NCBI GenBank assembly: GCA_937944885.1
Contig: CALFBB010000017.1
Location: 1 to 64,000, forward strand
From: an uncultured cyanobacterium
GTDB taxonomy: Bacteria > Cyanobacteriota > Cyanobacteriia > Thermostichales > Thermostichaceae
DNA length: 64,000 nucleotides
Direction of reading: 5' to 3'
The position numbers and the translations under genes are program-made. Each line of letters opens with the position of its first letter. Position 1 is the stretch's first letter. Of the stretch, positions 44,861 to 53,258 are shown piece by piece. The notes below the pieces were generated by a model, which was given only the letters and a program-made list of their open reading frames with translations, had not been told where the DNA came from and did not search any database.

Positions 44861-45628
44861 ATGACCACAGGCTTGCTGCCGGAACTGTCCTTGCCGAATC
44901 AAACGGCTGTTGATTGGGTCAGCCGGGGTGTGGGTGCTGCTATCCGCGCCCTGTTTAAGCACTCAGAAAAACTGGAAGCCCGTGTGCGGGTGGAACCGGT
45001 TACCAAGCTATTGCAGGGACGTATAGACAGCTTTGAGCTGCTCGGCCAGCACCTGCAGATGTACAACGGCCTCAGGCTTACTACTTTAGAGTTGTTTTCT
45101 AACTCGGTTGCTATCGATTTCAGTCAAATTTGGCAGGGCCGGGTCAGATTGCAGCAGCCGGTGGAGGCCACCATGCGTGTGGTCCTGACAGAGGCTGACT
45201 TGGCTGCATCTTTCAACACTCCCTTTGTATTGGGCAAGTTGGCTCAGGTCCAAGCGGAAGGTCAACCCTTATCCTTTCAAAACGTGCAAGTTCACATTAC
45301 TCCGGAGCAGCGCTTGCAACTGCAAGCAGAGGTGCAGCAGGGGGCCAAGAATACTCTGGCAGTCGGGTTCTCCAGTCGAATTGAGGTACTTGAGCGTCGC
45401 CGCATTCGTTTTGAGGAGCCTGTGTTTGAGGGGGATACGAATGGATTGCCCCTCAGCCGTGCCTTGGTGGATCACTTGAATGGACTCTTGGACTTGGATC
45501 GGCTGGCTTTGCAGGGTACCCAGTTGCGGGTAGACCAGGTGCGTCTACAGCAGCAGAGAATGATTTTTTACGGCAGTGCCACCATTCAGCGTTTTCCAAC
45601 TCGGCAGCCTCAACGGGCCGGTGCTTGA
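44861..45628 (+). CDS. DUF2993 (LmeA-like) protein
   Basis: A 255-residue protein of the DUF2993 family, whose actinobacterial member LmeA binds phospholipids in the envelope. Conserved parts are the VEPVTKLLQGRIDSFELLGQHLQM stretch, the amphipathic strands and VVLTEADLAASFNTPFV. No signal peptide is obvious, so a cytoplasmic or peripheral membrane place is likely in this organism. Follows chlD by 90 bases and ends in a good terminator. Confidence 0.82.
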   Translation: MTTGLLPELSLPNQTAVDWVSRGVGAAIRALFKHSEKLEARVRVEPVTKLLQGRIDSFELLGQHLQMYNGLRLTTLELFSNSVAIDFSQIWQGRVRLQQPVEATMRVVLTEADLAASFNTPFVLGKLAQVQAEGQPLSFQNVQVHITPEQRLQLQAEVQQGAKNTLAVGFSSRIEVLERRRIRFEEPVFEGDTNGLPLSRALVDHLNGLLDLDRLALQGTQLRVDQVRLQQQRMIFYGSATIQRFPTRQPQRAGA

Positions 45629-45682
45629 CACGCCTTGCCGGAGCTGATACATTTACTCACGGTGAGGAGTGAAGAGAAGAAG

Positions 45683-45724
45683 CCTCTGGGGTCGAAACAC
45701 GGACAGACTCCCAGAGGTTTTTTC
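45683..45724 (+). terminator. intrinsic terminator after the DUF2993 gene
   Basis: An eight-pair stem CCTCTGGG / CCCAGAGG with an 18-20 base loop, followed directly by a T-run (TTTTTT). Confidence 0.8.
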
Positions 45725-45765
45725 ATAGTTTCAATCTTCATAATTTCAACCTTTGAATGAGGGTT

Positions 45766-45810
45766 CTTGATCACTTGATCAAAATTACTTGATCAAAGGA
45801 TGATCAAAGG
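45766..45810. repeat. cluster of four TGATCA palindromes
   Basis: TGATCA occurs at 45768, 45776, 45790 and 45801, three of them as TTGATCA. The cluster sits between the terminator and the start of the histidine kinase gene, so it could be a regulatory site for that gene. Confidence 0.5.
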
Positions 45811-45836
45811 AACTGTCCGGATCACAATCTTGATTT

Positions 45837-46904
45837 TTGAGCGAGTGCCCCAGTTTGCGAGTACGCCTGCTAGAACTCTGGCACAAGCGGTTTCCCCACA
45901 GCCTGCGCACCCAAGTGGCGCTGGTTATTGCCAGCCTGTCTTTTGTGCCCAACCTGGTTTTTATTCTATCGGTGCGTTGGATTCTACCTGATACTCAGAT
46001 CAGCAGTGAGGGAGTGGTGCTGTTGTTGCTGTGGATCCCTCTGTTGGCAGGTCTGTCGGCCGCTGTAGGGTATGGGTTATCTTCTCTGATTTTGCGACCT
46101 CTAACCCTGCTGGCGCGGGAGTTGACCCATTTGGAGACGCTGCTCAACCAACCGGCACGGTGGAACCTGTTGCTGCGGCCTGAGGATCCCCAAGAATCTC
46201 TGATCCTGAGGAGAGCCTTTGCCCATTTGCTGCGCCAGATTCAAACCGATCAAATGCGGCGGGAAGCCTTTACGGCCACCCTGGTCCACGATCTGAAAAC
46301 CCCGCTGATTGCCTTTGGACATTTACTCAGTGCTCTCAAGCAAGATGATCTGGAACCAGAACAACGTTATGCCCTCATCGATCGCATCTTGCAAGAGAAT
46401 CAACGCAATCTCTCCCTGGTGCAAAGAATGGTGGAAGCCCACCGCCTAGAGCGGGGGGAAATCCATCTCAACCCACAACCGTGCGATCTGGGAGCTCTGG
46501 CTAGAAAGGTGGTAGAACGCATGGCCTCCCTCGCCCAAGATCGCAACATTCAACTGCAAGTAGAGGGCCAAGGATGGGCCAAGGCGGATGAGGCAGAGTT
46601 GGAACGAGCTTTGCTGAACTTAATTGACAATGCCTTGCGCTATGCCCGCCATATCGTTGTGCTGACGGTGATGCCCAAACAAATACAGGTCCGGGATGAT
46701 GGCCCGGGATTACCGGCCCCGCTCGAGGAATTGGCCCAGCCCTATGTGACTCAGCCGATTCATATTGCCGGACAGCACTACCCAACTGGGTCGGGAGGGC
46801 TGGGGTTATACATTGCCAAGCGTATCCTCCAAGCCCACCAAGGGGATTTGCAGCTGATCGAGACGGGATCCCAAGGGACCATCCTAGCCCTAGTGTTGCC
46901 ATGA
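45837..46904 (+). CDS. sensor histidine kinase
   Basis: A 355-residue membrane kinase. Two hydrophobic segments (about 24-45 and 57-82) enclose a very short extracytoplasmic loop, so sensing is likely within or near the membrane. A HAMP-like linker, the H box (TLVHDLKTPLIAFGHLL), N box (LLNLIDNALRYA) and G boxes (VRDDGPGLP, GSGGLGLYIAKRIL) are intact. It starts at TTG 45837 or possibly TTG 45855; no ATG fits. No response regulator is adjacent; the nearest is at 49.4 kb on the other strand. The Fur-family gene follows after about 110 bases. Confidence 0.88.
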   Translation: MSECPSLRVRLLELWHKRFPHSLRTQVALVIASLSFVPNLVFILSVRWILPDTQISSEGVVLLLLWIPLLAGLSAAVGYGLSSLILRPLTLLARELTHLETLLNQPARWNLLLRPEDPQESLILRRAFAHLLRQIQTDQMRREAFTATLVHDLKTPLIAFGHLLSALKQDDLEPEQRYALIDRILQENQRNLSLVQRMVEAHRLERGEIHLNPQPCDLGALARKVVERMASLAQDRNIQLQVEGQGWAKADEAELERALLNLIDNALRYARHIVVLTVMPKQIQVRDDGPGLPAPLEELAQPYVTQPIHIAGQHYPTGSGGLGLYIAKRILQAHQGDLQLIETGSQGTILALVLP

Positions 46905-47013
46905 TCGAGGATCCCTTGGGCAACCGAAGCAAGTGGAGTTACCATCAAGTTATTAGCAACTAATCCACTTATTGACTTGTATAGCGAAGTTGCCCAACAG
47001 CGGAGGGGGCACG

Positions 47014-47460
47014 ATGGTTTACACAGAGGAAGCCTTCAAGGCAGAGCTGAATGCCAGAGGTTGGCGCTCGACTCGTCAGCGGGAGATTATCCTCCAAACC
47101 TTCCAAAACCTACCGGAGGGCACTCACCTAAGCGCCGAGGAACTTCACGAAACTCTCCAGAAGGCGGGACACAACATCAGCTTGTCCACCATCTACCGGA
47201 CTGTTAAATTGATGGCGCGTATGGGCATTCTCCGGGAGTTGGAACTGACAGAAGGCCACAAGCACTACGAGATCAATCAACCCGCCCCCCACCACCATCA
47301 CCACCTAGTCTGTGTAAAAACCAATCGGGTGATTGAGTTCAAAAACAGTGCCATCCTCAACATTACCCAGAAGGTGGCCGAAAAGTACGGCTTCAAGGTA
47401 CTTGACTGTCAGCTCACCATCATCGGTATCAGTCCAGAAGGGCAACGCTCCATCCTTTGA
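47014..47460 (+). CDS. Fur-family regulator (PerR-like) lacking the CxxC zinc sites
   Basis: A 148-residue regulator with an N-terminal winged helix (about 5-80; GWRSTRQREIILQTFQNLPEGTHLSAEEL, SLSTIYRTVKLMARMGIL) and a dimerisation/metal domain with the His run PHHHHHLVCV. The sequence is closest by eye to cyanobacterial PerR/FurC-type proteins. The structural zinc pairs are missing: where relatives have CVxCNRxIEF this has CVKTNRVIEF, and only a single further Cys (VLDCQLT) remains. The track starts 14 codons earlier; GGAGGG before the ATG at 47014 decides the start. Target genes not visible. Confidence 0.88.
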   Translation: MVYTEEAFKAELNARGWRSTRQREIILQTFQNLPEGTHLSAEELHETLQKAGHNISLSTIYRTVKLMARMGILRELELTEGHKHYEINQPAPHHHHHLVCVKTNRVIEFKNSAILNITQKVAEKYGFKVLDCQLTIIGISPEGQRSIL

Positions 47461-47620
47461 CACTTTTCTTCTCACTACCTGATGGCCTACTTTGGAAGAA
47501 TCTGCCCTGAATCCTGGGTAAGCTTGAGTATCCTAGGCTACGCTGTTTTTTAATGTCCACAGTGCATCCTACCCAAGAGAAGACAAAAAACGGAGCAATA
47601 TCCTCTTGACGTTTACCCTC

Positions 47621-48754
47621 TCAGGCCGGCTCTTCTCCAACGGGATCCCGCCCTTCTAGCCGACAGAACAATTGCCTCATGATCAGCTCCCGCTGGCCAA
47701 TCGAGAGGGAGGGAGCAAGGGTACTGGGGAAGTGGGGCATAGCCAACGTGACACGATCCAGTAGGTCGGCACGACGGTGTTTTTGTTGAATAGACCAGGC
47801 CCGTTCCAGGATATTCTGGGCCACCTCCGTTTCTAGCCCTGTTTGTTTCGATAGCCAAACCGCCAACTGCTCCAGGTCCGGGTCAAAGCGCAGCCGGTAC
47901 ATGTAGATCAGCATGCCAACCCCAATCACAAGACCCAAGCCGCTGGCCACGTAAGCTGCCTTGATGTCGGTCCCGGGCAGATAGGCGACAGCCGAAACCC
48001 GCAACAGTTCGTAGGGGATCCGTATTAAGCTATAGCCGACCACATAGGTCCACACCCAGGTGCCATCCTTTAGTTTGGGGGCACGCCAGAACATGCCCAT
48101 CAATAGGGCAAACAACACTAGATTGAGGACACTTTCGTAAAAGAAGATGGGGTGGAAAAACTCAAACTGGCTGTACTGCGGCTCGCGGGCTTGGGGAGGG
48201 ATATACACCCGCAGGGGCCAAGTGCTATCCGGAGGGATGGGAGCGCCATAGGCTTCTGAGTTGAAAAAATTGCCCCAGCGCCCGATGGCTTGGCCCAAAA
48301 TTAAGCCAGGGGTGAGGATATCGGCATATTTCCAGCCATTGATACCGGTAGCACGGCAGTAGAAGTAGAGGGCCAAAGCTCCGGCCAGCACCCCGCCGTG
48401 GATGATGATCCCCCCCCGCCAAATGGCAAAGGCAGAGAGGGGATTATCGCTAAACTCTGACCAATGGGTGAGGACGTAGTAGAGCCTGGCCCCCAAAAAC
48501 CCGGATACCACCAGCCACAGAGCCAACATTTCTACCCGTTCACCGGCCTGTCCCGGTTCTTTTTCCAGATGTCTTGCTTCTGCCAAGGCTTTGGTCAAGA
48601 TCAAACCGATTAACACGGCTAGGGCCATCAACAGGCCGTACCAGCGCAAGCCCAGACCCCCCACTCCCGGTGTATCGACAGGAAAGCGGAAGACAAATTC
48701 CCCCGGAGAACTGAAGGTGAGTCCCAACAGACCCGATGAGTTCATCCACGCCAT
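47621..48754 (-). CDS. lgt: prolipoprotein diacylglyceryl transferase with C-terminal extension
   Basis: Membrane enzyme that attaches diacylglyceryl to the lipobox cysteine of lipoproteins, such as the fasciclin lipoprotein here. Motifs are the His in IIHGGVLAGALA and the signature GQAIGRWGNFFNSEAYG. The core of about 285 residues has seven membrane segments. A further 85 residues (from LEQLAVWLSKQTGLETEV to the end) are soluble and helical and are not part of the usual enzyme. The start is taken as ATG 48754. GAGGAAGG upstream would fit the in-frame GTG at 48763 better, and the track uses a TTG at 48778. Confidence 0.9.
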   Translation of the reverse strand: MAWMNSSGLLGLTFSSPGEFVFRFPVDTPGVGGLGLRWYGLLMALAVLIGLILTKALAEARHLEKEPGQAGERVEMLALWLVVSGFLGARLYYVLTHWSEFSDNPLSAFAIWRGGIIIHGGVLAGALALYFYCRATGINGWKYADILTPGLILGQAIGRWGNFFNSEAYGAPIPPDSTWPLRVYIPPQAREPQYSQFEFFHPIFFYESVLNLVLFALLMGMFWRAPKLKDGTWVWTYVVGYSLIRIPYELLRVSAVAYLPGTDIKAAYVASGLGLVIGVGMLIYMYRLRFDPDLEQLAVWLSKQTGLETEVAQNILERAWSIQQKHRRADLLDRVTLAMPHFPSTLAPSLSIGQRELIMRQLFCRLEGRDPVGEEPA

Positions 48755-48822
48755 GCTTTGCACTTCAGCCTTCCTCAACTTAGCTCGACAGCTTCAGATC
48801 CAACGCTCATTTGGATCCTGCC

Positions 48823-49380
48823 CTACTTATCCCACAACTCCACATCACCTGACGGAGGCAACTTAGCCAACAGGGCTTGAAATTGTTTGTTTTTGCACAG
48901 GCAATCCAAGTCGGGAGCGATGCAGGCAGCAGAGCCCCATACTTCTGGGGGTTGAGCCGGATCGCATCAGCAATACAGTCTATCGCTACAGTCTATCGCT
49001 TCACGGGTATGTCCCATCAGGGCATAGCAATAGCCTCTGTTGTAAATGCCGTTGGCATGCTTGGGATTAACTTGCAAAGATTGTTCAATGCTGGCCAGTG
49101 CCTCTGTGAGCCGGCCTAACTTAATGAGGGCATAGCCACGGTTATCCCACGCTTCGAAGTTATTGGGATCACACTCCACTGCCCGTTCATAGGAGCTGAT
49201 TGCTTCCTCGACCCGCCCCATGTGCCGCAAGATCAAGCCGCGATTATTCCAAGCATGGGTGACTTCTTGTGAGCAAGCTCCGGGTTTGGTGGCCAAAATC
49301 TACAAGATATGGTCGTAGATAGCCAGTGATTCTGGACCTTTCGGCAGTAGGCAATACTCCACCTCAAAGGGTTCTGGCAT
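48823..49380 (-). pseudogene. TPR protein gene interrupted by two in-frame stops
   Basis: The frame from the ATG at 49380 to the TAG at 48823 (186 codons) reads as one TPR protein but has a TAG at codon 27 (49300-49302) and a TGA at 48967-48969. The N-terminal piece is MPEPFEVEYCLLPKGPESL. Three TPR-like units follow (HAWNNRGLILRHMGRVEEAI, EAWDNRGYALIKLGRLTEAL, GIYNRGYCYALMGHTREAI). The TGA falls at a 13-bp tandem duplication (TACAGTCTATCGC, 48974-48999) that shifts the frame. A downstream run of Cs shifts it back, after which a plausible end (QFQALLAKLPPSGDVELWDK) follows. The track ORF 48967-49296 is only the middle part. Confidence 0.82.
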
Positions 49381-49397
49381 AGGAAAGGCATCCTCCC

Positions 49398-50090
49398 TCA
49401 CTCCCGCAGGACGTAACCTACGCCGCGCACAGTCTGGATGAGGCGCTTTTCCCCTCGGTCCTCAATTTTAAGACGCAGATAGCGGATGTAGACCTCAATG
49501 ATGTTGGAGTCGCCTATAAAGTCGAACCCCCAGACATGCTCCAGGATTTGTTGGCGGGTGAGCACCTGGCGGGGATGCTCCATCAGGTAGCGCAGCAGAT
49601 CGTATTCTTTGGCCGTTAATTCCACCCGCCGCTCTCCTCGCTTGACCTCTCGTGTTAAGGGATCCAAGGTCAAATCCATAAAAGTCAGATGGCCCTCATG
49701 GGATCCCTTTGGGTGGCGCAAATGGGCCCGTACGCGAGTGAGGAGTTCCTGAATGCTAAAGGGTTTCACCACATAGTCATCAGCCCCTGCATCCAACCCT
49801 GCTACCCGGTCGGACACATCATCTCCGGCGGTCATCAACACCACCGGTACCCGATTGCCGGTGGAGCGCAGTTGCCGACAGATTTCCAAGCCCGATATAC
49901 CGGGCAACATCCAATCCAGGAGCACTAGGTCGGGTTTTTGGTCGCGGGCCGCCATCAACCCAGTCATGCCATCACTGGCCACACTGACTCGATACCCTTC
50001 GTGGGTCAGCTCTGTTTCCACAAAACGGGCTAGCTTTGCTTCATCTTCGATTACCAGGATGTGGGCAGAGGATGGATCGGTTTCTGACAT
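49398..50090 (-). CDS. OmpR/PhoB-family response regulator
   Basis: A 230-residue two-domain regulator. The receiver (about 9-125) shows ILVIEDE, phospho-acceptor LVLLDWMLPGISG, LMTAGDD and DYVVKPF. The winged-helix output domain (about 135-230) ends in the typical SNIIEVYIRYLRLKIE...LIQTVRGVGYVLRE. The ATG at 50090 is chosen because AGGAGAG lies just upstream; the track ORF starts 17 codons before. The sequence belongs with cyanobacterial ManR/NblR-like regulators, but I cannot assign one. Its kinase might be the orphan histidine kinase at 45.8 kb. Confidence 0.9.
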   Translation of the reverse strand: MSETDPSSAHILVIEDEAKLARFVETELTHEGYRVSVASDGMTGLMAARDQKPDLVLLDWMLPGISGLEICRQLRSTGNRVPVVLMTAGDDVSDRVAGLDAGADDYVVKPFSIQELLTRVRAHLRHPKGSHEGHLTFMDLTLDPLTREVKRGERRVELTAKEYDLLRYLMEHPRQVLTRQQILEHVWGFDFIGDSNIIEVYIRYLRLKIEDRGEKRLIQTVRGVGYVLRE

Positions 50091-50771
50091 ACTCTCTCCT
50101 GAGGGGAAGAGACAGAAAACTTGTCTATTGGCCACAAGCATAGCTTAGACCCATCAGTTGAGTGGCGATGTACTCCCCATACCGTTGGCATAGCTCACCG
50201 CAGGCATTCTAAGCAGAGGATATGTACTTCTCCAGGCTTACTCAAGACTTCGCGTTTCGTACTATGTAAAATCTCTATCGATGCCTCAACAAATGTTATC
50301 GAACAAGCCAGGCAGAAAGAGAAAATCAAGGTTAAAACCCTAACCAATACCTACAGAAGCTACACAGGAGTTCCACCGGTGAGCCTACTCTTGGAGATGT
50401 ATTGAGTGCAATCGAAGGGATCCGACAGGATGTTTCCAAGACAAACGCTCAGCTGGAAACTGTAGTGGAAGAAGCACAACGATAGACTGAGTAAAAGACA
50501 GAGAACCAAGTGATATTGGATTGAATTGACTTCTATCAGATCTATCAGAACGCCAGCACCCAGGTGGTTAATCTTGCTTTTGCCCCGATTGGCACTGCCA
50601 CCGAACCTTCGACATGCTCCCTACACCTAGAAAGAGATCTGTCTCTAAACCCAGATCCTGAGGCCAATGCTGCTCTGGATACCTGGGAAAAACTGCACCA
50701 TGCAAAGCAAATGGCCGAAGTTAATTACAGACAAGGACGTCATCGACCCGAGTCTATCTAAATCTCTAAAT
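50091..50771. other. decayed intergenic region with a coiled-coil gene remnant
   Basis: About 680 bases. At 50370-50485 a frame without a start codon reads TGEPTLGDVLSAIEGIR followed by DVSKTNAQLETVVEEAQR and a stop, which looks like the start of a coiled-coil protein. A second open piece (50564-50761, GTG start, 65 residues, NLAFAPIGTATEPSTCSLHL) has no recognised family. Both look like remnants of broken genes. Confidence 0.45.
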
Positions 50772-51986
50772 CTAACGATCGGTCAGAGCCGATAGAGAAG
50801 GTAGGATATCCTCCCGAAAGGGAACCTCATTTTGATTCACGTTCTCTAACTCGGCCAACATGAGAGGATTGACGCGATTTAGGTAAGGTACTAGCACCTG
50901 CCGTAGTCGTGGGCGGTAGAAACGGTGATAGCTGTAAACAGGAGTAGCTGGGAAGCCACGGCGAATTTTATGGGATCCCCCGGCACCAGGGTCAAAATTG
51001 CGGATCCCTTCTTGAATGGCCAGTGCAATTGGTTCGTAGTAGCAGACATTAAAGTGTAGAAACTTGACTTCCTCCCGGCAACCCCAGTAGCGGCCAAATA
51101 GGCGATCCCCCTTGCGGATACAGAAGGACATTCCCACTATATCCTCTCCCCGTTCCCCAGCCACCAGCACCACCCGCTCCCGATAGTGGGGGTGTAAGGA
51201 TTCAAAAAAACGCCGATTCAGATATTTGCTCCAGTTCCAGAATTGGGCACAAGTATTGCTGTAAAAGTCGTACATCAAGGAGAAGAGTCGTGGTGAGATG
51301 CGCTCCCCGGTGTAAATGTTCAGTTGCAGGCCGCTCTTTTCCATAGCAGCCCGTTCTCGTTTGATGTTGCGCCGCTGATTGGCATTAAATTGGCTTAGGA
51401 ACTCTTCATAGGATCGATAGCCTGGGTTGTGCCACTGGTAGTTGTGGGTAATGCGAGGAACAAATCCATCGGCTTCTAGTTGGGCGCGCCAGTCTAGATC
51501 CACATAAAGTAAGCTGAAGACAGAAATATCATTCTCCTGACAAAAGCGATCAATGGCCATCAGCATGAGCGGCCACAGTTCTGCCTCCGAACTTTGGGGA
51601 TGGGTGAGAATGCGGTAGCCTGTGGCTGGGGTGAAGGGGGCCATACCGATTAGTTTTGGGTAGTAACGTTCCCCCAACTGGCCAGCAACAGCAGCCCATT
51701 CTTGGTCAAAAACAAATTCCCCCTGGCTGTGACTTTTTAAGTACAGCGGTGCAGCTGCGATCAACTGACCTTCGGATTCCACCAAGAGATGACAGGGCAT
51801 CCAGCCGGTTTTGCGACTGGCGCATCCAGAGCTTTCTAGGCTGTGCAACCATTCGTATTCCAAGAAAGGAGAAGTGCGCTCCGTTTCCAGCGCTTTCCAA
51901 GCAGCTGCCGGGATCTCACGGATATCGTGGCACCAACGTAGCTTCAAACGGGTTGACATTGGCCTGCTCAGATCAAGCCGACTCAT
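50772..51986 (-). CDS. FemAB-like GNAT acyltransferase (DUF482 / peptidoglycan-type)
   Basis: A protein of 404 residues (395 if the second Met at 51959 is the start) with the tandem-GNAT FemAB-like fold. The features seen are SPFLEYEWLHSLESSG near the N-terminus, LVESEGQLIAAAPLYLKSHSQGEFVFDQEWA, LSQFNANQRRNIKRER and the C-terminal FDPGAGGSHKIRRGFPATPVYSYHRF. Proteins of this family are predicted to make amide bonds with amino acids carried by tRNA or CoA; the acceptor is not known. First downstream gene of a minus-strand group that includes an ATP-grasp ligase and an esterase; spacing to the ATP-grasp gene is about 180 bases. Confidence 0.85.
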   Translation of the reverse strand: MSRLDLSRPMSTRLKLRWCHDIREIPAAAWKALETERTSPFLEYEWLHSLESSGCASRKTGWMPCHLLVESEGQLIAAAPLYLKSHSQGEFVFDQEWAAVAGQLGERYYPKLIGMAPFTPATGYRILTHPQSSEAELWPLMLMAIDRFCQENDISVFSLLYVDLDWRAQLEADGFVPRITHNYQWHNPGYRSYEEFLSQFNANQRRNIKRERAAMEKSGLQLNIYTGERISPRLFSLMYDFYSNTCAQFWNWSKYLNRRFFESLHPHYRERVVLVAGERGEDIVGMSFCIRKGDRLFGRYWGCREEVKFLHFNVCYYEPIALAIQEGIRNFDPGAGGSHKIRRGFPATPVYSYHRFYRPRLRQVLVPYLNRVNPLMLAELENVNQNEVPFREDILPSLSALTDR

Positions 51987-52169
51987 CGTGCCAGCCTTGG
52001 CTGCAGAAGGATCCCCCCTGCTCCTGTTGCCCTAACAGGGGATCCTCAGCGCTGAGGGACAGTACCTGGTAGGATCCCTGGGGCTGCTTGAGCACGTACC
52101 GATGGACAGCAGAAACCCTCCTTTTGTCCAACTCACCTACTCCCAGTCGATCCTTGAGCTACTTTAATT

Positions 52170-53228
52170 TTAGTCGGGATCCCGCGGCTCATAGTAGCGG
52201 TTGGCCAGTTCTAGAGCTGCCTGAAACTTTTGCTCACGGCTGAGATCAGAACGACGGGCAATGCAAGCGAAGGTATTGATATCTGGGGGGAGAAAGTCAA
52301 AAGAGCGTTGTTCCTGAACAATTTCCACCACCAAATCACAAAGGGCCTGTTGGTAGTCATTGTAAAAGATTTCTCCCAAGGCTTTGAGGCGACCATCAGG
52401 CACAGGGTTATTAAAATCAATCGCTTGCAACTCCCCCTGCTCATCGATAAACAGTTCTACCGAGTTCATCTCATAGCCCAAAACGCGGTTAATCACTCGA
52501 CAGGTGTCGATAACCTTACGACCTAGCTCTGGAGTGAGAAACTCAGGATCAAAAATATATTCACTAGCATCAAACTTACGAAAGATATATTTAATTGGGA
52601 TGATTTTACGACCAATACATAAGGCCCGGATTTGCCAGGGATAAGGACTTTTCACCTTTTCTTGCAGCATCATCACCTGGGAGCCGGAGTGGTCGTAAAG
52701 ATACAGCAGCTGTTCAAAGTTGTAGGCCAGCTCTACCCCGATTGCCTCTCGTCCCTCAGCAGGCTTAACCACAATCGGCCAGCCCAGTTCATTGATCATG
52801 CCTTGCCAATCAAAGAATTTGTGGTACTTAAAATCATCTCCTCGCAGAGCTGGGGCTTCCTTAGGAGGTAGGATATAGGTTTTCGGGATGGAAATCCCCA
52901 GCTCCTTAACGACCATGTAGGCAGCATCTTTATTGCGCAGATAGTAGTAGAAGCTGAAGGGATTGTTAATAATATAAACCCCTTGGAAGGCAAAGCCCAT
53001 AAATAGGCCAATCGCCTGTGGATACAGATAACTAAATCGATCCAGGATGAGGCGATATTTGGTACGGTAATCGAGATTCACCTCGTGAACGGTGACATGT
53101 TCGGCTCGGATTTTATAGGTTTGACCATTCTTGGCCAAGATGGGGGGGAGAGCATTGAGCCGCGCCAAGGTATCATCCCCAAAGGGCTCACTAAAGTGTA
53201 GACTGCCAATCCAGTAGTCTTCCGTCAT
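52170..53228 (-). CDS. ATP-grasp ligase (RimK-like)
   Basis: A 352-residue protein. A pre-ATP-grasp region (about 1-110) is followed by the ATP-grasp core: Lys-containing strand WPIVVKPAEGREAIGVEL, glycine-poor loop and nucleotide strand MMLQEKVKSPYPWQIRALCIG, and metal-binding end NSVELFIDEQGELQAIDFNNPVP. Such enzymes ligate a carboxylate to an amine or thiol through an acyl phosphate. The track start is five codons upstream; MTEDYWIGSLHFSE was preferred. The esterase gene is 30 bases upstream on the same strand, so the two are surely cotranscribed. Substrate unknown. Confidence 0.85.
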   Translation of the reverse strand: MTEDYWIGSLHFSEPFGDDTLARLNALPPILAKNGQTYKIRAEHVTVHEVNLDYRTKYRLILDRFSYLYPQAIGLFMGFAFQGVYIINNPFSFYYYLRNKDAAYMVVKELGISIPKTYILPPKEAPALRGDDFKYHKFFDWQGMINELGWPIVVKPAEGREAIGVELAYNFEQLLYLYDHSGSQVMMLQEKVKSPYPWQIRALCIGRKIIPIKYIFRKFDASEYIFDPEFLTPELGRKVIDTCRVINRVLGYEMNSVELFIDEQGELQAIDFNNPVPDGRLKALGEIFYNDYQQALCDLVVEIVQEQRSFDFLPPDINTFACIARRSDLSREQKFQAALELANRYYEPRDPD

Positions 53229-53258
53229 CGATCTTCCCCTCACTCCTCAGATGGGATC

